DNA of 64,000 nt from Impatiens glandulifera (Eukaryota > Streptophyta > Magnoliopsida > Ericales > Balsaminaceae): positions 9,487,882-9,551,881 of the forward strand of contig NC_061863.1 of NCBI RefSeq assembly GCF_907164915.1, written 5' to 3'. The notes beneath the pieces were generated by a model, which saw nothing but the letters and a program-made list of their open reading frames with translations, did not search any database and was not told the DNA's origin. Both the position numbers and the translations under genes were made by a program. Each line of letters opens with the position of its first letter. The stretch's first letter is position 1. Shown in pieces: positions 23,750 to 35,500 of the stretch.

Positions 23750-24368
23750 AGAGTAAAAACTCTCGGTTTTGACCCTATAACTTTCGGTATAGACCGAATA
23801 CCGAAAGTTTAGGTAACTCTCACCATCCATCGGTATTGACTCTTTCGTTAAAAATAATTAGGCGTTTACCGAGAGATATCGTAGAGTTTTCAGTTTAGAT
23901 ACCCGAGAGTAAAACCGAGAGTTAATTGGAAAACTTTCGGTTTTTCCCTTCGGAGTAAAACCGAAAGTTAAATGTAAAACTTTCGGTTTTGCTCATAAGG
24001 GAAAAACCGAGAGTTTTCTAATTAACTTTACTTTCGGTTTTTCCCATTGGAGTAAAACCGAGAGTTAAATATAAAACTTTCGGTTTTTCCCTTTTGAGTA
24101 AAATCGAAAGTTTTTTAATTAACTTTCGGTTTTACTCCAATGGAAAAAACTGAAAGTTAATTAGAAAACTCTCGGTTTTTCTCTTATGAGCAAAACCGAA
24201 AGTTTTACAATTAACTTTCGGCTTTTCCCTTTGGATGAAAACCGAAAGTTTTATAATTAACTTTCGGTTTTCATCCAAAGGGAAAAACCAAAAGTTTTCC
24301 AATTAACTCTCGGTTTTTCTTTAGATAGAAAAACCAAAAGTTTTCCAATTAACTCTCGGTTTTTCGCT
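23750..24368. repeat. Left subterminal palindromic array of the CACTA element
   Basis: About a dozen alternating inverted copies of ACCGAAAGTT or ACCGAGAGTT and AACTTTCGGT or AACTCTCGGT, separated by 15-25 bases (for example AATTAACTTTCGGTTTTTCC). Such subterminal motif clusters are the transposase-binding regions of En/Spm elements. In transcript form they would fold into hairpins. Confidence 0.8.
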
Positions 24369-24601
24369 ATAAAATATACAAAATAGGCCGATTGTTTTGC
24401 TCGCAACTAGAACTTGTTCAGCCAAACCAATATATCAATAATAATAAACATGACACATACATGAAATGATCATTATCATTACAAAATTCGTAACCAAACT
24501 AATCGTCCGAACAATCTGTTTTAAATTCAAATCGGAACAACCAATCAAAACTTGTTTTCAATCGAAACAACTAATCAAAACGTACTAGAATTAGCTTGTG
24601 G

Positions 24602-26143
24602 GGGGAGGAGGTGGTGGTTGTTGTTGCCTCATAAACAATTCGATTCTCTCCATTCTTGCATTCATTTCTAACTTATCCCTCTCCATTTTTGTCACAATTT
24701 CTTCTTTTTCGCTTGCATTTCTTGAATTGTGCGCATTCTTTCTTCATCCCTCTTCTCCAATTCCTCCAGTTTGAGCGTCATTCTTTGATTCTCTTCATAC
24801 GATCGCTCATTATTTCGTTGTGAACTGTTTCCACTTCGACGATCCTCATGAAAGCTTCATTGTTTCGTTGTGAACTGTTTCCACTTCGACGATCCTCACG
24901 AAAGCTTGTGGGTCGGACGCCTGATCCCATTCCGAACACTCCCCCGTGTTTTTGTTATCCGAACACCCTCTCCGTCAATTCAAAATCAGATATTTCAGGT
25001 TCGTTACTAAGAACTTTCTCCATCTCAACCTGCACAATTGAAATAAAGTACAATTTCTATAATAAAAAACTAGCCATATTCAATTCACTTACAATTTTCT
25101 GTTGCACGTGTTCGTTCGGGACGGGGATTGAGTTTTCTTTTGTCGGTTTTGGGGTACGGGTCTTCTTGAATACTTCAATGACAAACGGTGTCCGTCCTAT
25201 TATGAAACCGTACTTCAAATTTTTTCGTGAAGAAATGGTTGTGACACACAAACTCCCAATCATCTCGATCGTAGTCTGGTGGAGGATTGACCAGTACCGC
25301 CGCCTCGTCTCCTTTATGGACGCGGATATATCCCGTGTTCAAATCCGAGCGCCATCTATCCCATATCTGCTTGGCGTGTTCCAATCCGGTCTTTCGATAA
25401 TTGTCAATAGGACCATTAGTAGCCTCGAACAGATCCTGAAAATAAAAACATTCAAATGTTATAAATAATTATTTAATGATTAATGTATAATTAAGTAATA
25501 ATTATTACCGTCATAACAGTCCAAATGTAATCCAATTGGTCAGCACTTAATGTCTTCCACTTCAGAAGACGGTGTGAGACGGCTGAGGGGTCCCGCACAA
25601 CCGACCCCACATGTCTAGACCACAGTGTTCTTCCCATGCCAGCACCGCCGAACCTCCCATCTACCTCTCTAAAAGTCAGAGGAATCCTTGTCCCCGCTGG
25701 CCTCTTAGATATCGCAATATTCTTGTTCTTCCCCCGTCTCTTGCGGGCAGAAGATTCTTCAAAATTATTAAATTCATAATTAGATATGTGAATCAATTCA
25801 CACAATAACTAATTGTAAACAAGTTACCTGTCGATGATGGGTCGGGAGTGGAATCGTGCTCCTCCTCGTCATCCTCCTCGTGACCCTCGTCGTCAGCCTC
25901 ATCATCATCCCCCATATCAGCAAACGTACTCTCTACAAACTCTTCAGCCTTAGCAGCATCATTATCCTCTTCTGCGGGGGGAGCAGTAGCTATCGACTCC
26001 ACAGCAATAGGTGTTTGATCTCTAGAAGACGATCCTCTGAGCTTTAAGTTTTCTGATTGGGCAAGTAAGTTCTGGTATGACCTAGACAGTTTGCTGGGTG
26101 TTTTCCTCATACTCCACCAAGCTTCTTTACTACCTTTAGACAT
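24602..26143 (-). pseudogene. Broken Ptta/En/Spm-type transposase gene (TNPA-like second CACTA gene)
   Basis: Exons on the minus strand: 26143-25828 (start ATG; KTPSKLSRSYQNLLAQSENL, then an Asp/Glu-rich tract), 25756-25509 (basic KRRGKNKN, then the RIPLTFREVDGRFGG block and the HRLLKWKTLSADQLDYIW block), and 25435-25093 (DLFEATNGPIDNYRKTGLEH then KQIWDRWRSDLNTGYIRVHK). The last exon begins at 25029 (VEMEKVLSNEPEISDFELTE). This order matches the plant En/Spm 'Transposase, Ptta' family, DNA-binding proteins encoded by CACTA elements. The frame shifts near 25,190 in exon 3 (from FEVRFHNRTD to the frame reading FVIEVFKKTRTPK), and a TAA follows RVFG at about 24,960. A 48-base tandem duplication sits near 24,845-24,900, and a coiled-coil-like tail extends to about 24,602 with more stops. 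Not functional as read. Its 5' UTR exon may be the GC-rich stretch near 26,975-27,250. Confidence 0.8.
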
Positions 26144-26583
26144 TCTTAATGCATACCATTAATAAATGAGGGAATGATTAAAATAAAATAGTAATAAGAA
26201 TGAATATAAAGTAGTAAGGTCATCCAACTTTTATCTAGTACTTCCATATTTCTAATAAAATGGAAAACAACCCGCATTATTATTTACATAATTAGGCTTC
26301 CATTTATCTTACATAATTCTAACCTAAATACATACATCTAACCAAATATCCATTAATCTAACCAAAATATAACCTAATCAAACTCAATATCAACCAATTT
26401 TTTACACTAATCAAACATAATCAAACATCAATCAAACCATAAATCTAACCTAAAATCAAATATAATCTAACATTATTTCAATCATACACAATTCAAACAA
26501 TTCAATTCATACCTAAAATCCAATCTAATCTAAACAATTCAATTCTAACCTAAAATATAATTTATTCATACATAAACCAAATC

Positions 26584-26830
26584 AAACCTAAAATCCAACA
26601 TTCATCAACCTAACCTAATCTAACATTAATCAACATGACCAAATATTCATTAAATGAACCTAAATCAAACCTAAAATCCAACATTCATCAACCTAACTTA
26701 ATCTAACATTAATCAACATAACCAAATATTCATTAAATTAACCTAAATCAAACCTAAAATCCAACATTCATCAACCTAACCTAATCTAACATAACCAAAT
26801 ATTTATTAAATTAACCTAAATCAAACATAA
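26584..26830. repeat. ~80-bp tandem repeat in the transposase leader intron
   Basis: About three copies of a unit beginning AAACCTAAAATCCAACATTC and continuing CATCAACCTAAC, then CCAAATATTCATTAAAT. The third copy is internally shortened. The whole 26,280-26,940 stretch is made of similar AACCTAA/AATCAAAC words. Confidence 0.7.
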
Positions 26831-26974
26831 ATCTAACAAAAATCATACATAATCTAACCTAAATCCACATATATTCATCTAATTCATACCTAATCTAACA
26901 TATAAAATATACATAATCTAACATATATTATTATAAATCAAACATATAAACCCTAAATGAATGTAAACTAACCT

Positions 26975-27260
26975 TGTAGGAGGCTGTAAGTGTAGGATCG
27001 ACGGTGAGACGACGAGTTGACGGCTGGAAGAGGAGGATGAGGCGCAACGACGATCGATCTTGATCTTCAATCGGCGGCGTCGTCTTCAAATGGCTTGGGA
27101 GGCGTCGTCATCTTCAATCGGCGTGGGCGGCGTCGTCTTCAATCGGCGTGGGCGACGTCGTCTTCAATCGAGGGAGGCTTGGTCGACGTCGTCGTCAGGT
27201 CAGGAGCGGGAGGCGGCACGGGCTAAATCGAGAGAAAGAAAGAAATCGGGGGGAAAGAAG
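26975..27260 (-). promoter_or_regulatory. GC-rich leader/promoter region of the transposase pseudogene
   Basis: The stretch has repeated GGCGTCGTCTTCAATCGGCG units and reads on the minus strand into a donor AAG|GTTAGTT at about 26,972. The right-hand gene copy has an equivalent GC-rich leader with donor TAG|GTTAGTTT at about 31,076. The shared layout (leader exon, long A/C-rich intron, exon 1) shows the two genes are homologous copies. Confidence 0.45.
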
Positions 27261-27593
27261 AAGAGAAAAAAGATGGATTTTTTTAATAAGGTCATTACCG
27301 AAAGTTTATTAAAGAACTTTCGGTTTTGGTCATTACCGAAAGTTTTATGATTAACTTTCGGTTTTGATCAATTGATTAATTCCAAGAGTTAATCATAAAA
27401 CTCTCGGTTTTTGATTTTCCCATTTTCGAGAGATTTGTATATATCTCTCGGTTTTGATCATTTAAATTCCGAGAGATGTGTCTGAATCTCTCGGTTTTTA
27501 CATATATACAATTAAATTTAAATAGATAAAACCGAGAGGTTTTGGTATATTTGTCGGTTTTGATGGTTATTTCCAAAAGTTATATATTTAACT

Positions 27594-28290
27594 TTCGGTT
27601 TTACAACTTGACAATTTGTTAAATTATTTGGGTTTTCACTTTCTAATAACATTGAACAACATTAATTTAACAAATTTGATATCCTTAAAACATTTCTCAA
27701 TCCATATGATCAAACATTACACAAATACATAAGATAATCAAACATAAACATTCATATACACTTCTCTATATAATTAAACACATTCATGAACATTTTAACA
27801 TTAAACACACTCTTAATTTTTAAAATATAACACACACTTGATTATATTAGTTAGGAGTCTAGATTGGAAAGTAGAAAACCAATTAATTAAACAATTTGTG
27901 AAATGACAATTTCGAAAGTTAATGGTATAACTTTCGGTTTTGATAGCTATTTCTGAAAGTTATACCATTAACTTTCGGAATTACCATTTCACAAATTGTT
28001 AAATTAATTGGATTTTAATCTTCTAATGACCTTGAACAACATAAATTTAACACATTTGATAACCTTAAAACATTACACAATGCATATGATCAAACTTTAT
28101 ACACATTCATATGATCATCAAACACAAACATACATATACACTTCTTTATATAATCAAACATAATCATAAACATTTTAACATTAAACACAATCTTAATTTT
28201 TAAAAAACAACACACACTTGAATATATTAGTTAGGAGTCTAGATTAGAAGGTGAGAAACCAATTATTTTAACAAATTATGAAGTGGTAAA
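27594..28290. repeat. ~370-bp tandem duplication between the two halves of the CACTA element
   Basis: Two copies, about 27,594-27,925 and 27,965-28,290, start with AACTTTCGG and share CTTGAACAACAT/ATTGAACAACAT, ACATTTTAACATTAAACACA, TTAGTTAGGAGTCTAGATT and GAAACCAATTA in the same order. A palindrome of TTTCGAAAGTT...AACTTTCGGA type separates them. Confidence 0.7.
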
Positions 28291-28369
28291 ACCGAAAGTT
28301 TTCAAATAAACTTTCAGTTTTGATGGGTATTTGCGGAAGTTTTGAATAAACCTCTCTGTCCTGACCTTA

Positions 28370-30300
28370 ATTAGAATATTTTTTGGAAGGGTCAAAATCG
28401 AAGGTTCATTTGAAAACCTTCGGTTTTGACCCTTACCCATACTTAGAATTTTTTCTGTTATTTTAAAACAAGGGTCAAAATCGAAGGTTCATTTGAAAAC
28501 CTTCGGTTTTGACCCTTACCCATACTTAGAATTTTTCTGTTTTTTTAAAAATAAGGGTTAAAACCGAAGGTTCATTTGAAAACCTTCGGTTTTTACCCTT
28601 ACCCATACTTATAATTTTTTCTGTTTTTTTTTAAAACAAGGGTTAAAACCGAAGGTTCATTTGAAAACCTTCGGTTTTTACCCTTACCCATACTTAGAAT
28701 TTTTTCTGTTTTTTTAAAACAAGGGTCAAAACCGAAGGTTCATTTGAAAACCTTTGGTTTTACCCAAGGTTTTGAAAACCGTTCCGGTCATCGACCCAGT
28801 TTTTTTGACGAACTTCGGTCCGACCGGTCCAACCGGTTGAACCGGAACCAATAAATAAAAAAATATTTAAAATTAATACTAATAAATTACAATTGCAAAA
28901 TATTAAACTTTTACTTTTTAACTTAACCATTATTATATTTTTTTAATTTTAATTTATTGTCTTATCATCTTCCCCACTCCACTGTTGTCTTCATTATTAT
29001 TTTTATAATTTTAATTTATTGTCTTATCATCTTTCTCTAATGTTGTCTTCATTATTATATTTTTTTTAACTTTAATTTATTGTCTTATCATCTTTCCCAT
29101 TGTTGTCTCTCTCTAAATATCATATTCAGGCCGAAGATTCACGATTTTATATGGTCTGATCTTCCAGTAAAAGGTAAGATTATGCTCAATCTCCATCTTA
29201 GCTTAACAGATCTATTAGAGGAAAGATAAAATCAGACGAAGGAGCACATGGAGAATGACGAAGATCAACTAAACTTTAACAGATCTGATCAGACGGACGA
29301 AGGAAGAAGACATAGAATCGATTAACAGGATCGACTAACCTTGATCTGATCAGACGAAGACGAAGTGAAAACATCTGATCCTCTTACTGAAAAATGATTT
29401 GAGCTGAGATTAGAGCTGAAGTCTCCTCTCCTCACATATCCATCAGAATAGGGTAACCTTTCTAATCGGAATTTTCCGGCTCTATTTTCCGGTCGAACCG
29501 TCCGGTCGGACCGGATTATGACCGGTTCGAAAGGTAAGCGTATATAAGTCTAGAGCCCAACCGCCTAATCCACCGTTTTGCGGTCAGACCGGTTAGACCG
29601 CCGGTCCAACCGCGTATTTCAAAACCTTGGTTTTACCCTTATCCATACTTAGAACTTTTTCAGTATTTTTAAAATAAGGGTCAAAACCGAAGGTTCATTT
29701 GAAAACCTTTGGTTTTTACCCTTACCCATACTTAGAATTTTTTTCTGTTTTTTTAAAAAAAGGGTCAAAACCGAAGGTTCATTTGAAAACCTTCGGTTTT
29801 TACCCTTACCCATACTTAGAGTTTTTTCTGTTTTTTTAAACAAGGGTTAAAACCGAAGGTTCATTTGAAAACCTTCGGTTTTGACTCTTACCCATACTTA
29901 GAATTTTTTTCTTCTTTTTTTAAACAAAGGACAAAACCGAAGGTTCATTTGAAAACCTTCGGCTTTTACCCTTACCCATACTTAGATTTTTTCTGTTTTT
30001 TTAAAACAAGGGTCAAAACCGAAGGTTCATTTGAAAACCTTCGGCTTTTACCCTTACCAATACTTAGAATTTTTTCTGTTTTTTTAAAAACAATGGTCAA
30101 AACCGAAGGTTTTCAAATCAACCTTCGGTTTTTACCCTTACCCATACTTAGAATTTTTTTCTTCTTTTTTTAAACAAAGGACAAAACCGAAGGTTCATTT
30201 GAAAACCTTCAGTTTTGACCCTTCTGATTTTTTTAAACAAAGGTCAAAACCAAAGATTTTCAAATAAACCTTCGGTTTTGAACCTAAAAACAAAGGTTTT
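28370..30300. repeat. ~90-bp tandem palindromic array (ACCGAAGGTT...AACCTTCGGT)
   Basis: About a dozen units, each a near-perfect inverted repeat: ACCGAAGGTT, CATTTG spacer, AAAACCTTCGGT. Each is followed by TTTTACCCTTACCCATACTT, AGAATTTTTTCTG and a T-run. Units differ by a few bases and run in one direction from 28,370 to 28,755, then resume from 29,640 to 30,300 after a nested MITE. The array lies internally, not at the element's tip, which is unusual for CACTA subterminal repeats. Confidence 0.85.
28766..29628. mobile_element. Mutator-like MITE nested in the CACTA array, 863 bp
   Basis: The ends AAGGTTTTGAAA and TTTCAAAACCTT are 12-base perfect inverted repeats. They are flanked by a perfect 10-bp direct repeat GGTTTTACCC (28,756-28,765 and 29,629-29,638). 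A 9-11 bp duplication fits Mutator-like elements. Subterminal GGTCCGACCGGTCCAACCGG at the left is matched by GACCGGTTAGACCGCCGGTC at the right. No transposase is encoded. Confidence 0.85.
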
Positions 30301-30491
30301 CCAATAAACCAATTACCCTATTTTTTGGCAATCTAATAAATAAAGGAAAATAATTCATAAACAACATTAATAAACCAAAACCAAAAGATAATAATAATAA
30401 TTCATAATAATGATAAGCAAAACACACCAAAATGTCATCATTCATACAGAAAAGATAATACATAATTAATCAAACAAATATAATCTAGAAA

Positions 30492-30773
30492 TTAGTAGAT
30501 ATGGGGAGGAGGGGGTGATTGATTCTGCCTCTTCAACAATTCAATTTGATGTTCGAGATTCTCCAATTTTTGCGTCATTTCATCCCTGTCCGCTTTAATT
30601 TCAGTAAGCATTTGGCTTCTTTCCGAATCCCTCAATCGGATTTGCTCCATTTCCAACGTCATTTTTCACAGCTCTTCCTTACGTGCCGCAGTTTTTGATT
30701 GTGCTAGCAAATTATGGTATGACCGGGACAGTTTTTCTGGTGTACGCCGAATACTCATCCATGACTCACCCAT
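30492..30773 (-). pseudogene. Internally deleted second copy of the CACTA transposase gene
   Basis: A 94-codon frame from ATG to TAA. It starts MGESWMSIRRTPEKLSRSYH then NLLAQS, clearly homologous to the N-terminus of the other copy (RKTPSKLSRSYQNLLAQS). After an in-frame TGA (codon 36) it continues into a coiled-coil-like tail (MTLEMEQIRLRDSERSQ, then LENLEHQIELLKRQ) that ends in a proline run, PPPPHIY. The whole transposase core is missing, so the N-terminal and C-terminal ends are joined. The TGA shows it is also dead as a short protein. Confidence 0.7.
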
Positions 30774-30782
30774 CCTAAATGC

Positions 30783-30787
<5 letters not shown>

Positions 30788-30828
<41 letters not shown>
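30788..30828. repeat. AT dinucleotide microsatellite
   Basis: Uninterrupted AT repeat of about 40 bases upstream of the deleted transposase copy. Confidence 0.95.
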
Positions 30829-30829
<1 letters not shown>

Positions 30830-31179
30830 AACACAATAACCAAAATATATCATTCATTTATCAAAATCATATATATTTAACAAACTAACCTAAATCTAAT
30901 CTAAACAATAACAAATCTAAATCAAACTACCAAATAAATAATCTAAACTAGCATAAATCTAGATAATATAAACTAAAAGATAACAAATCTAAATCTAATA
31001 CTCAACAAAAACAAAAAATAAAAAATAAATCACGGCAAAGAAGAACAAAAACAAATAACAAATAAAAAACTAACCTAGAATGGAGAAGAAGAAGAGGAGC
31101 GTCGGAGGCGGCTGCGCGGGAGAGAGAAAGGAGAGAGACGAATGAAAAAGAGAAGGGTTAGGATTTGTATTTATAAAGG

Positions 31180-31747
31180 TATTTACCGAAGGTGTTTCAA
31201 TAAAACTTCGGTTTTGATTAATCTAAAAACCGAAGGTTTATTGAAAAACCTTTGGTAATAAGAATCACGGGATTTAATTTTTTTTTGTCTTTTTTTGGAT
31301 GAGTCAAAACCGAAGGTTTATAAGATAAACCTTCGCAATTAACAATTTCAGGAAAAGGTAAAAACGAAAGGTCTTTAAATTACCTTCGCAATTAACTATT
31401 CTCCAACTTAGAATATTTTTTCAATTTTTTGGGATGAGTCGATTCCGACGGTTTAATGGAAAACCTTCGTATTTAAACATTTCAGGAAAGGTAAATCCGA
31501 AAATTTTTGGAATAACCTTCGCAATTAACCAACTCCCAACACTTAGAATTTTTTTTCATTTTTTGGAAATGTCAAAACCGAGAGTTATTTGCATAACTTT
31601 CGGTACTAATTAGTAAAACCGAAAGTTTTACACACCTCTCGGAATCTATTTTCAATAACGAAAGATTTGTTCCTCTCGGGATCAATTAGGAGAGTTTTAT
31701 AAAACCTTCGGTAATTTATGTCGGTAAAGGTCATTTTTTTACCAGTG
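31180..31747. repeat. Right subterminal inverted-motif array of the CACTA element
   Basis: Alternating inverted ACCGAAGGTT/AACCTTCG and, nearest the tip, ACCGAGAGTT/AACTTTCGG motifs up to the terminal CCAGTG. The outermost motifs resemble those at the left end, while the inner ones resemble the 90-bp array. Confidence 0.75.
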
Positions 31748-32563
31748 TAAATATTATTGAAGAATAACTTAATAATAAATATTTTTTGATAAAAAATGAA
31801 AACATTAAATTAAAATAAACTAGATGTTAGAGAACATAAACTTGTTACTGTAATTTAGAAAAAAAATATAAAGTAAATGTTTAAAAAAATTAAAGATAAA
31901 GTTTAATATTAATATAGTCAAAGGAGTTTGTGTTTTGTACTCTCCATCAAGTACTTTCTTCATTATTCCCATCCCCGGTACGATTTAAAATATCTGAATC
32001 CGATCATTGTTATTTTTATTCCCGATCCCTCTTCGGTCCGATTTAAAATATCCAAATCCGATTATTAGATACCTATAAATATCGGACATACGAAAACTCA
32101 TTTTATCCCTAATAAAACTATAGAAAGAGCTAAGTCATTTTTTTTCTTTGAATGTAAAACATTTTTTTTATTGATCCACCTTAGCGGGAAGACGGACAAT
32201 CATTATGGTTTAGGAATTCCTATTTAATTTGTAACTCAAAAATATATTGAGGGGCTTTATGGTTTAGGAATTGGTTTATTTCGAAAGATCTGAACAGATC
32301 GGGCGAGATTCATGTCTTTACTTCGTATTCGTATTGAGAAAAGTCAAGAAAAACAAAATTTGAATGTGAAGATTAGTTATACTTATTGTACACAGCTGAT
32401 ATAATATATAAGAATCAAAATAACAATATATCATCAATTGTTCCAAACAGGCACAAGTTTTTGCTAGTCTTTTCAATAATGATCAAGATAGCTTAAGATC
32501 AGGAACAAAGCAACTTCAGCCTTTTCATCTGCACATTCACAAAAATCCCCAAATCTCTCGATC

Positions 32564-35500
32564 TCATACATCGTGTTCATTAGCGACGAGCAATTTCTCT
32601 TCCTCCATTGAGATATCACTCATGGGAGTCTGCATGCTCGAAGACTTCGAGTTCATTCTATTCCATTCATTCTCTACTCGAAAAAATACCCATTGAAACC
32701 TACGGTATATTTCCAAGGCAGAAATCGTAAATACAGTCAAGTAGTTGTGTCGGAGATGAGCTGAAAGCTTATATGTCCATGTGCATCTCAATATCAAATT
32801 GCTTCCTATCACCCAGAAAAATACCTGCACAGACCATCCAAATATAAGATCAAACGGGTCATAACTTATAATTCATAATTCGATCTATTCTACTAAAAAA
32901 ATTACCCATTTCCGGCCATATAGTATGTGGGAGACTGGAGACGATTTATTGAACTTGAAGATCCTGGTGAAGCAACTGGAAATAAAAGCAAAGAGGAGGT
33001 GGTTAGGAAATCATTAATCCAAAATGTTACAGGTTGTTTTTCAAACAAAATTTATATTTGTCAAAAACCACAATGATCTAGAAAATAACTTGTTTCATGT
33101 TCCAAATAGGTGAATACCTCAAGTCCCAATCCCGGGATACATCCCAATAGAAAGAGTATAAAGAGTTCAAAACTCCCGATAGAAGCCACAGAGGTCGATA
33201 AATACTTTTCCATTTATCAGGGAAGACATGGTATTTAAGTGCTGAGAGAAAAATCACAGGCACTGCAGTGGAGTATTTCAATGCTGAAGAAAAACCATAA
33301 GAGTAGTTGAATGGACATGTAAAATCAAGAACAAGAAAAGAAAAAAAGAAAAAATATGATCTTACCATTCAATAGGGTAGTTTTCTCCCTCGTGTCTGAA
33401 TACTGTCGAAGACATTGGAAAAACCGGAAAATGTAGGGTAAAACAAGAACAATAGGGATTGCAACAGAGTGGCTTCCACAGACAGAATCAGCCTCAAACC
33501 ATGCAATTGTAGCAACCTAATTAAAAACAAAACCAAAAGAATAAAACTTTAGTAATTGTGCTTCATATCAGGCTATCCTGTCTTAGGTTCAAATGGAGAA
33601 ATTAAAAATACATTTACATCTAAATAATTGATAAGAAAATATTGTCCACAAAACTCAAGAACTTTCTGGGCTTTCCATATCTTGAACCCTTTCTTGGGGC
33701 TTGTTTGATGAAGGTAATCGAAATAACAAATAAGGTCAGATTATTATAAAGAAAGAAAAGCTCTTAGTGTCTACAGTCTATCTTTATAGCTAAGACTTAG
33801 TGTTTACAGTTTCAGTACGAGCAGTTTGAGATTTTCTAAGATATAGTACAAAAATGTAAAACACAGAATCTAGAAGTCAACTCTATACATAGGCTTGCAA
33901 GAAGAAGCAGTTTGGATCTGCTCCAAAAGTAGGAGAAGATATATGAGAAATTACAGATTATTAAACACTAACCTGTCTGTGGACCATTCTACAGACTGAT
34001 CGTTCCAAATCTGAGAATACCTGTACAAAAGAATTCAAAATTGATTGTACAACACTACTAGTGGCATATAATCCAATTTCATCGCTGAAAAAAGAAAGTA
34101 ACATGCATCAATAAAAACGGTTGTTTAGGGAGTCTTAGACTTAGTTTTGAAGAATACCCATGAAGATTTGCAATCAATCTTGTCTATTGAGTAAGCTTTT
34201 CCTAATAGATTTAGCTTTACAAGTTCTGTCTGCAAGCTTCAAATCCTCTGGAAAACTTATAAATTATTTACTATAATTCTGTCTCTGGTGTCTTCAGCAA
34301 TGTCTCAACTCAATGACAGTTGAGCTATTAACATAAGAAAATGATGCATTCCAGTTAACCAGAGTCAATGCTGATGGTGAATTTTTTTTATGTGAGTAGC
34401 TAGCAACATAATTCGAAGACTGATGATTATTATGGGGCCATATGGAACATACCTTTGACATAGAGGTCAAAATATCAGCCAAGAAAAAATCAGCAAATGT
34501 TATTGCCTGTGAATAGATAAGAAAAGTTAAGATTATAGCAGACAAAGAAAGCTCAACATTCATAGCTAAATAAAAGAAAACGCATATAAAACATCAGCAA
34601 GAACTAATAAAGAATTATGAAAAATAGATTACTGCATTTGAAATACAACTAGCCAGTTTGATGAAGGCTTATTTGGATTTAATCTAAATAACCCCTTATC
34701 AGTTATCCAATCATCGATCACTCCATCAATCAAATCATCAACCAAACTACAAAATTACCATTCCTTTATTTCTTATAATATTTTAAATATTAAATACAAA
34801 AGGATATTTGAGTCATTTAACCTAAATAACCCCAAATAATATACTTTTCATCAAACATATTTTTTTCAAAACAATCAGATTGTTAAAAAAACCTACATCA
34901 AACAAGCTCTTGGTGTGTTGGATTAAGGAGTTTTCCTTGAGAACAGTCTTCCTCATTGCATGTATGAGGGAATATATTCGGAACATCCTCATTTGTTAAC
35001 TAATACCACATTTTTTTACAATTGAACCCGGTTCACTTTGCATGCATTAGTACACTAACAGTGAAAAATATACATTATTAGACCAGAAAGGGAAAGAGAC
35101 ACCAACACAATAAAGTTCAGGAATTTATCTATAAAACCACTAAATAAATTAAAAAAAGTTGGGAACAATGATACACTTACTTGTAGGGGTAAAACGATCC
35201 GCCAGATTGTTCTCAGCAAAAAGTAGCGGGATGACAAATAAAAAATATCAAAGGGAAATATGATAAGAAATGCAGCAACAACATATAGAAACACCTGCCA
35301 TTGCAACAAATGAAATGTAAGTTGAATATACAATAATACAAGAGAGAGAAGAAGAAAATGGATGTGCATTCTTGCCATTTGAAACCCATGTAGGAAGTAG
35401 CTATGGTTTTATGCCATCAACTATGTTTTCAGGTTTGGGAAAATATCTAAACTAGAGCTCCTTGGTTCAAATTTTCTGAACAGCACTGTTATCTTATTTT

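Larger units (their letters stand above)
23725..31747. mobile_element. CACTA (En/Spm) DNA transposon, about 8.0 kb, non-autonomous
   Basis: The left end begins CACTAGTGAAAAGGGGG at 23,725; the right end is ATTTTTTTACCAGTG, whose complement starts CACTGGTAAAAAAAT. A 3-bp TAA duplication flanks it (23,722-23,724 and 31,748-31,750), as expected for CACTA elements. Subterminal regions are packed with inverted ACCGAAAGTT/AACTTTCGGT motifs on the left and ACCGAAGGTT/AACCTTCGGT motifs on the right. Two broken copies of a Ptta/En/Spm-type gene lie inside, both on the minus strand. I found no DDE transposase (TNPD-type) gene, so it would need help to move. The different left and right motif variants and the duplicated gene suggest two related CACTA elements fused into one. 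Confidence 0.85.
23543..32112. repeat. Older MITE interrupted by the CACTA element
   Basis: The left remnant starts TTAGGGATTACAAC at 23,543 and the right remnant ends ATTTTATCCCTAA at 32,112, inverted versions of each other. Inner phrases match too (AATCCGACAGGTATCT against ATACCTATAAATATCGG). The two halves are separated exactly by the CACTA element with its TAA duplication, so the CACTA inserted into this MITE. Confidence 0.5.

Noticed and set aside
24848..25468. Long open frame on the plus strand (206 codons)
   Set aside because: It is the complement of the En/Spm-type transposase exons on the minus strand; only the minus strand has protein similarity and splice sites.
29649..30173. Open frames with repeated residue blocks on both strands
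   Set aside because: Both are translations of the 90-bp palindromic array of the CACTA element; there is no start context or similarity.
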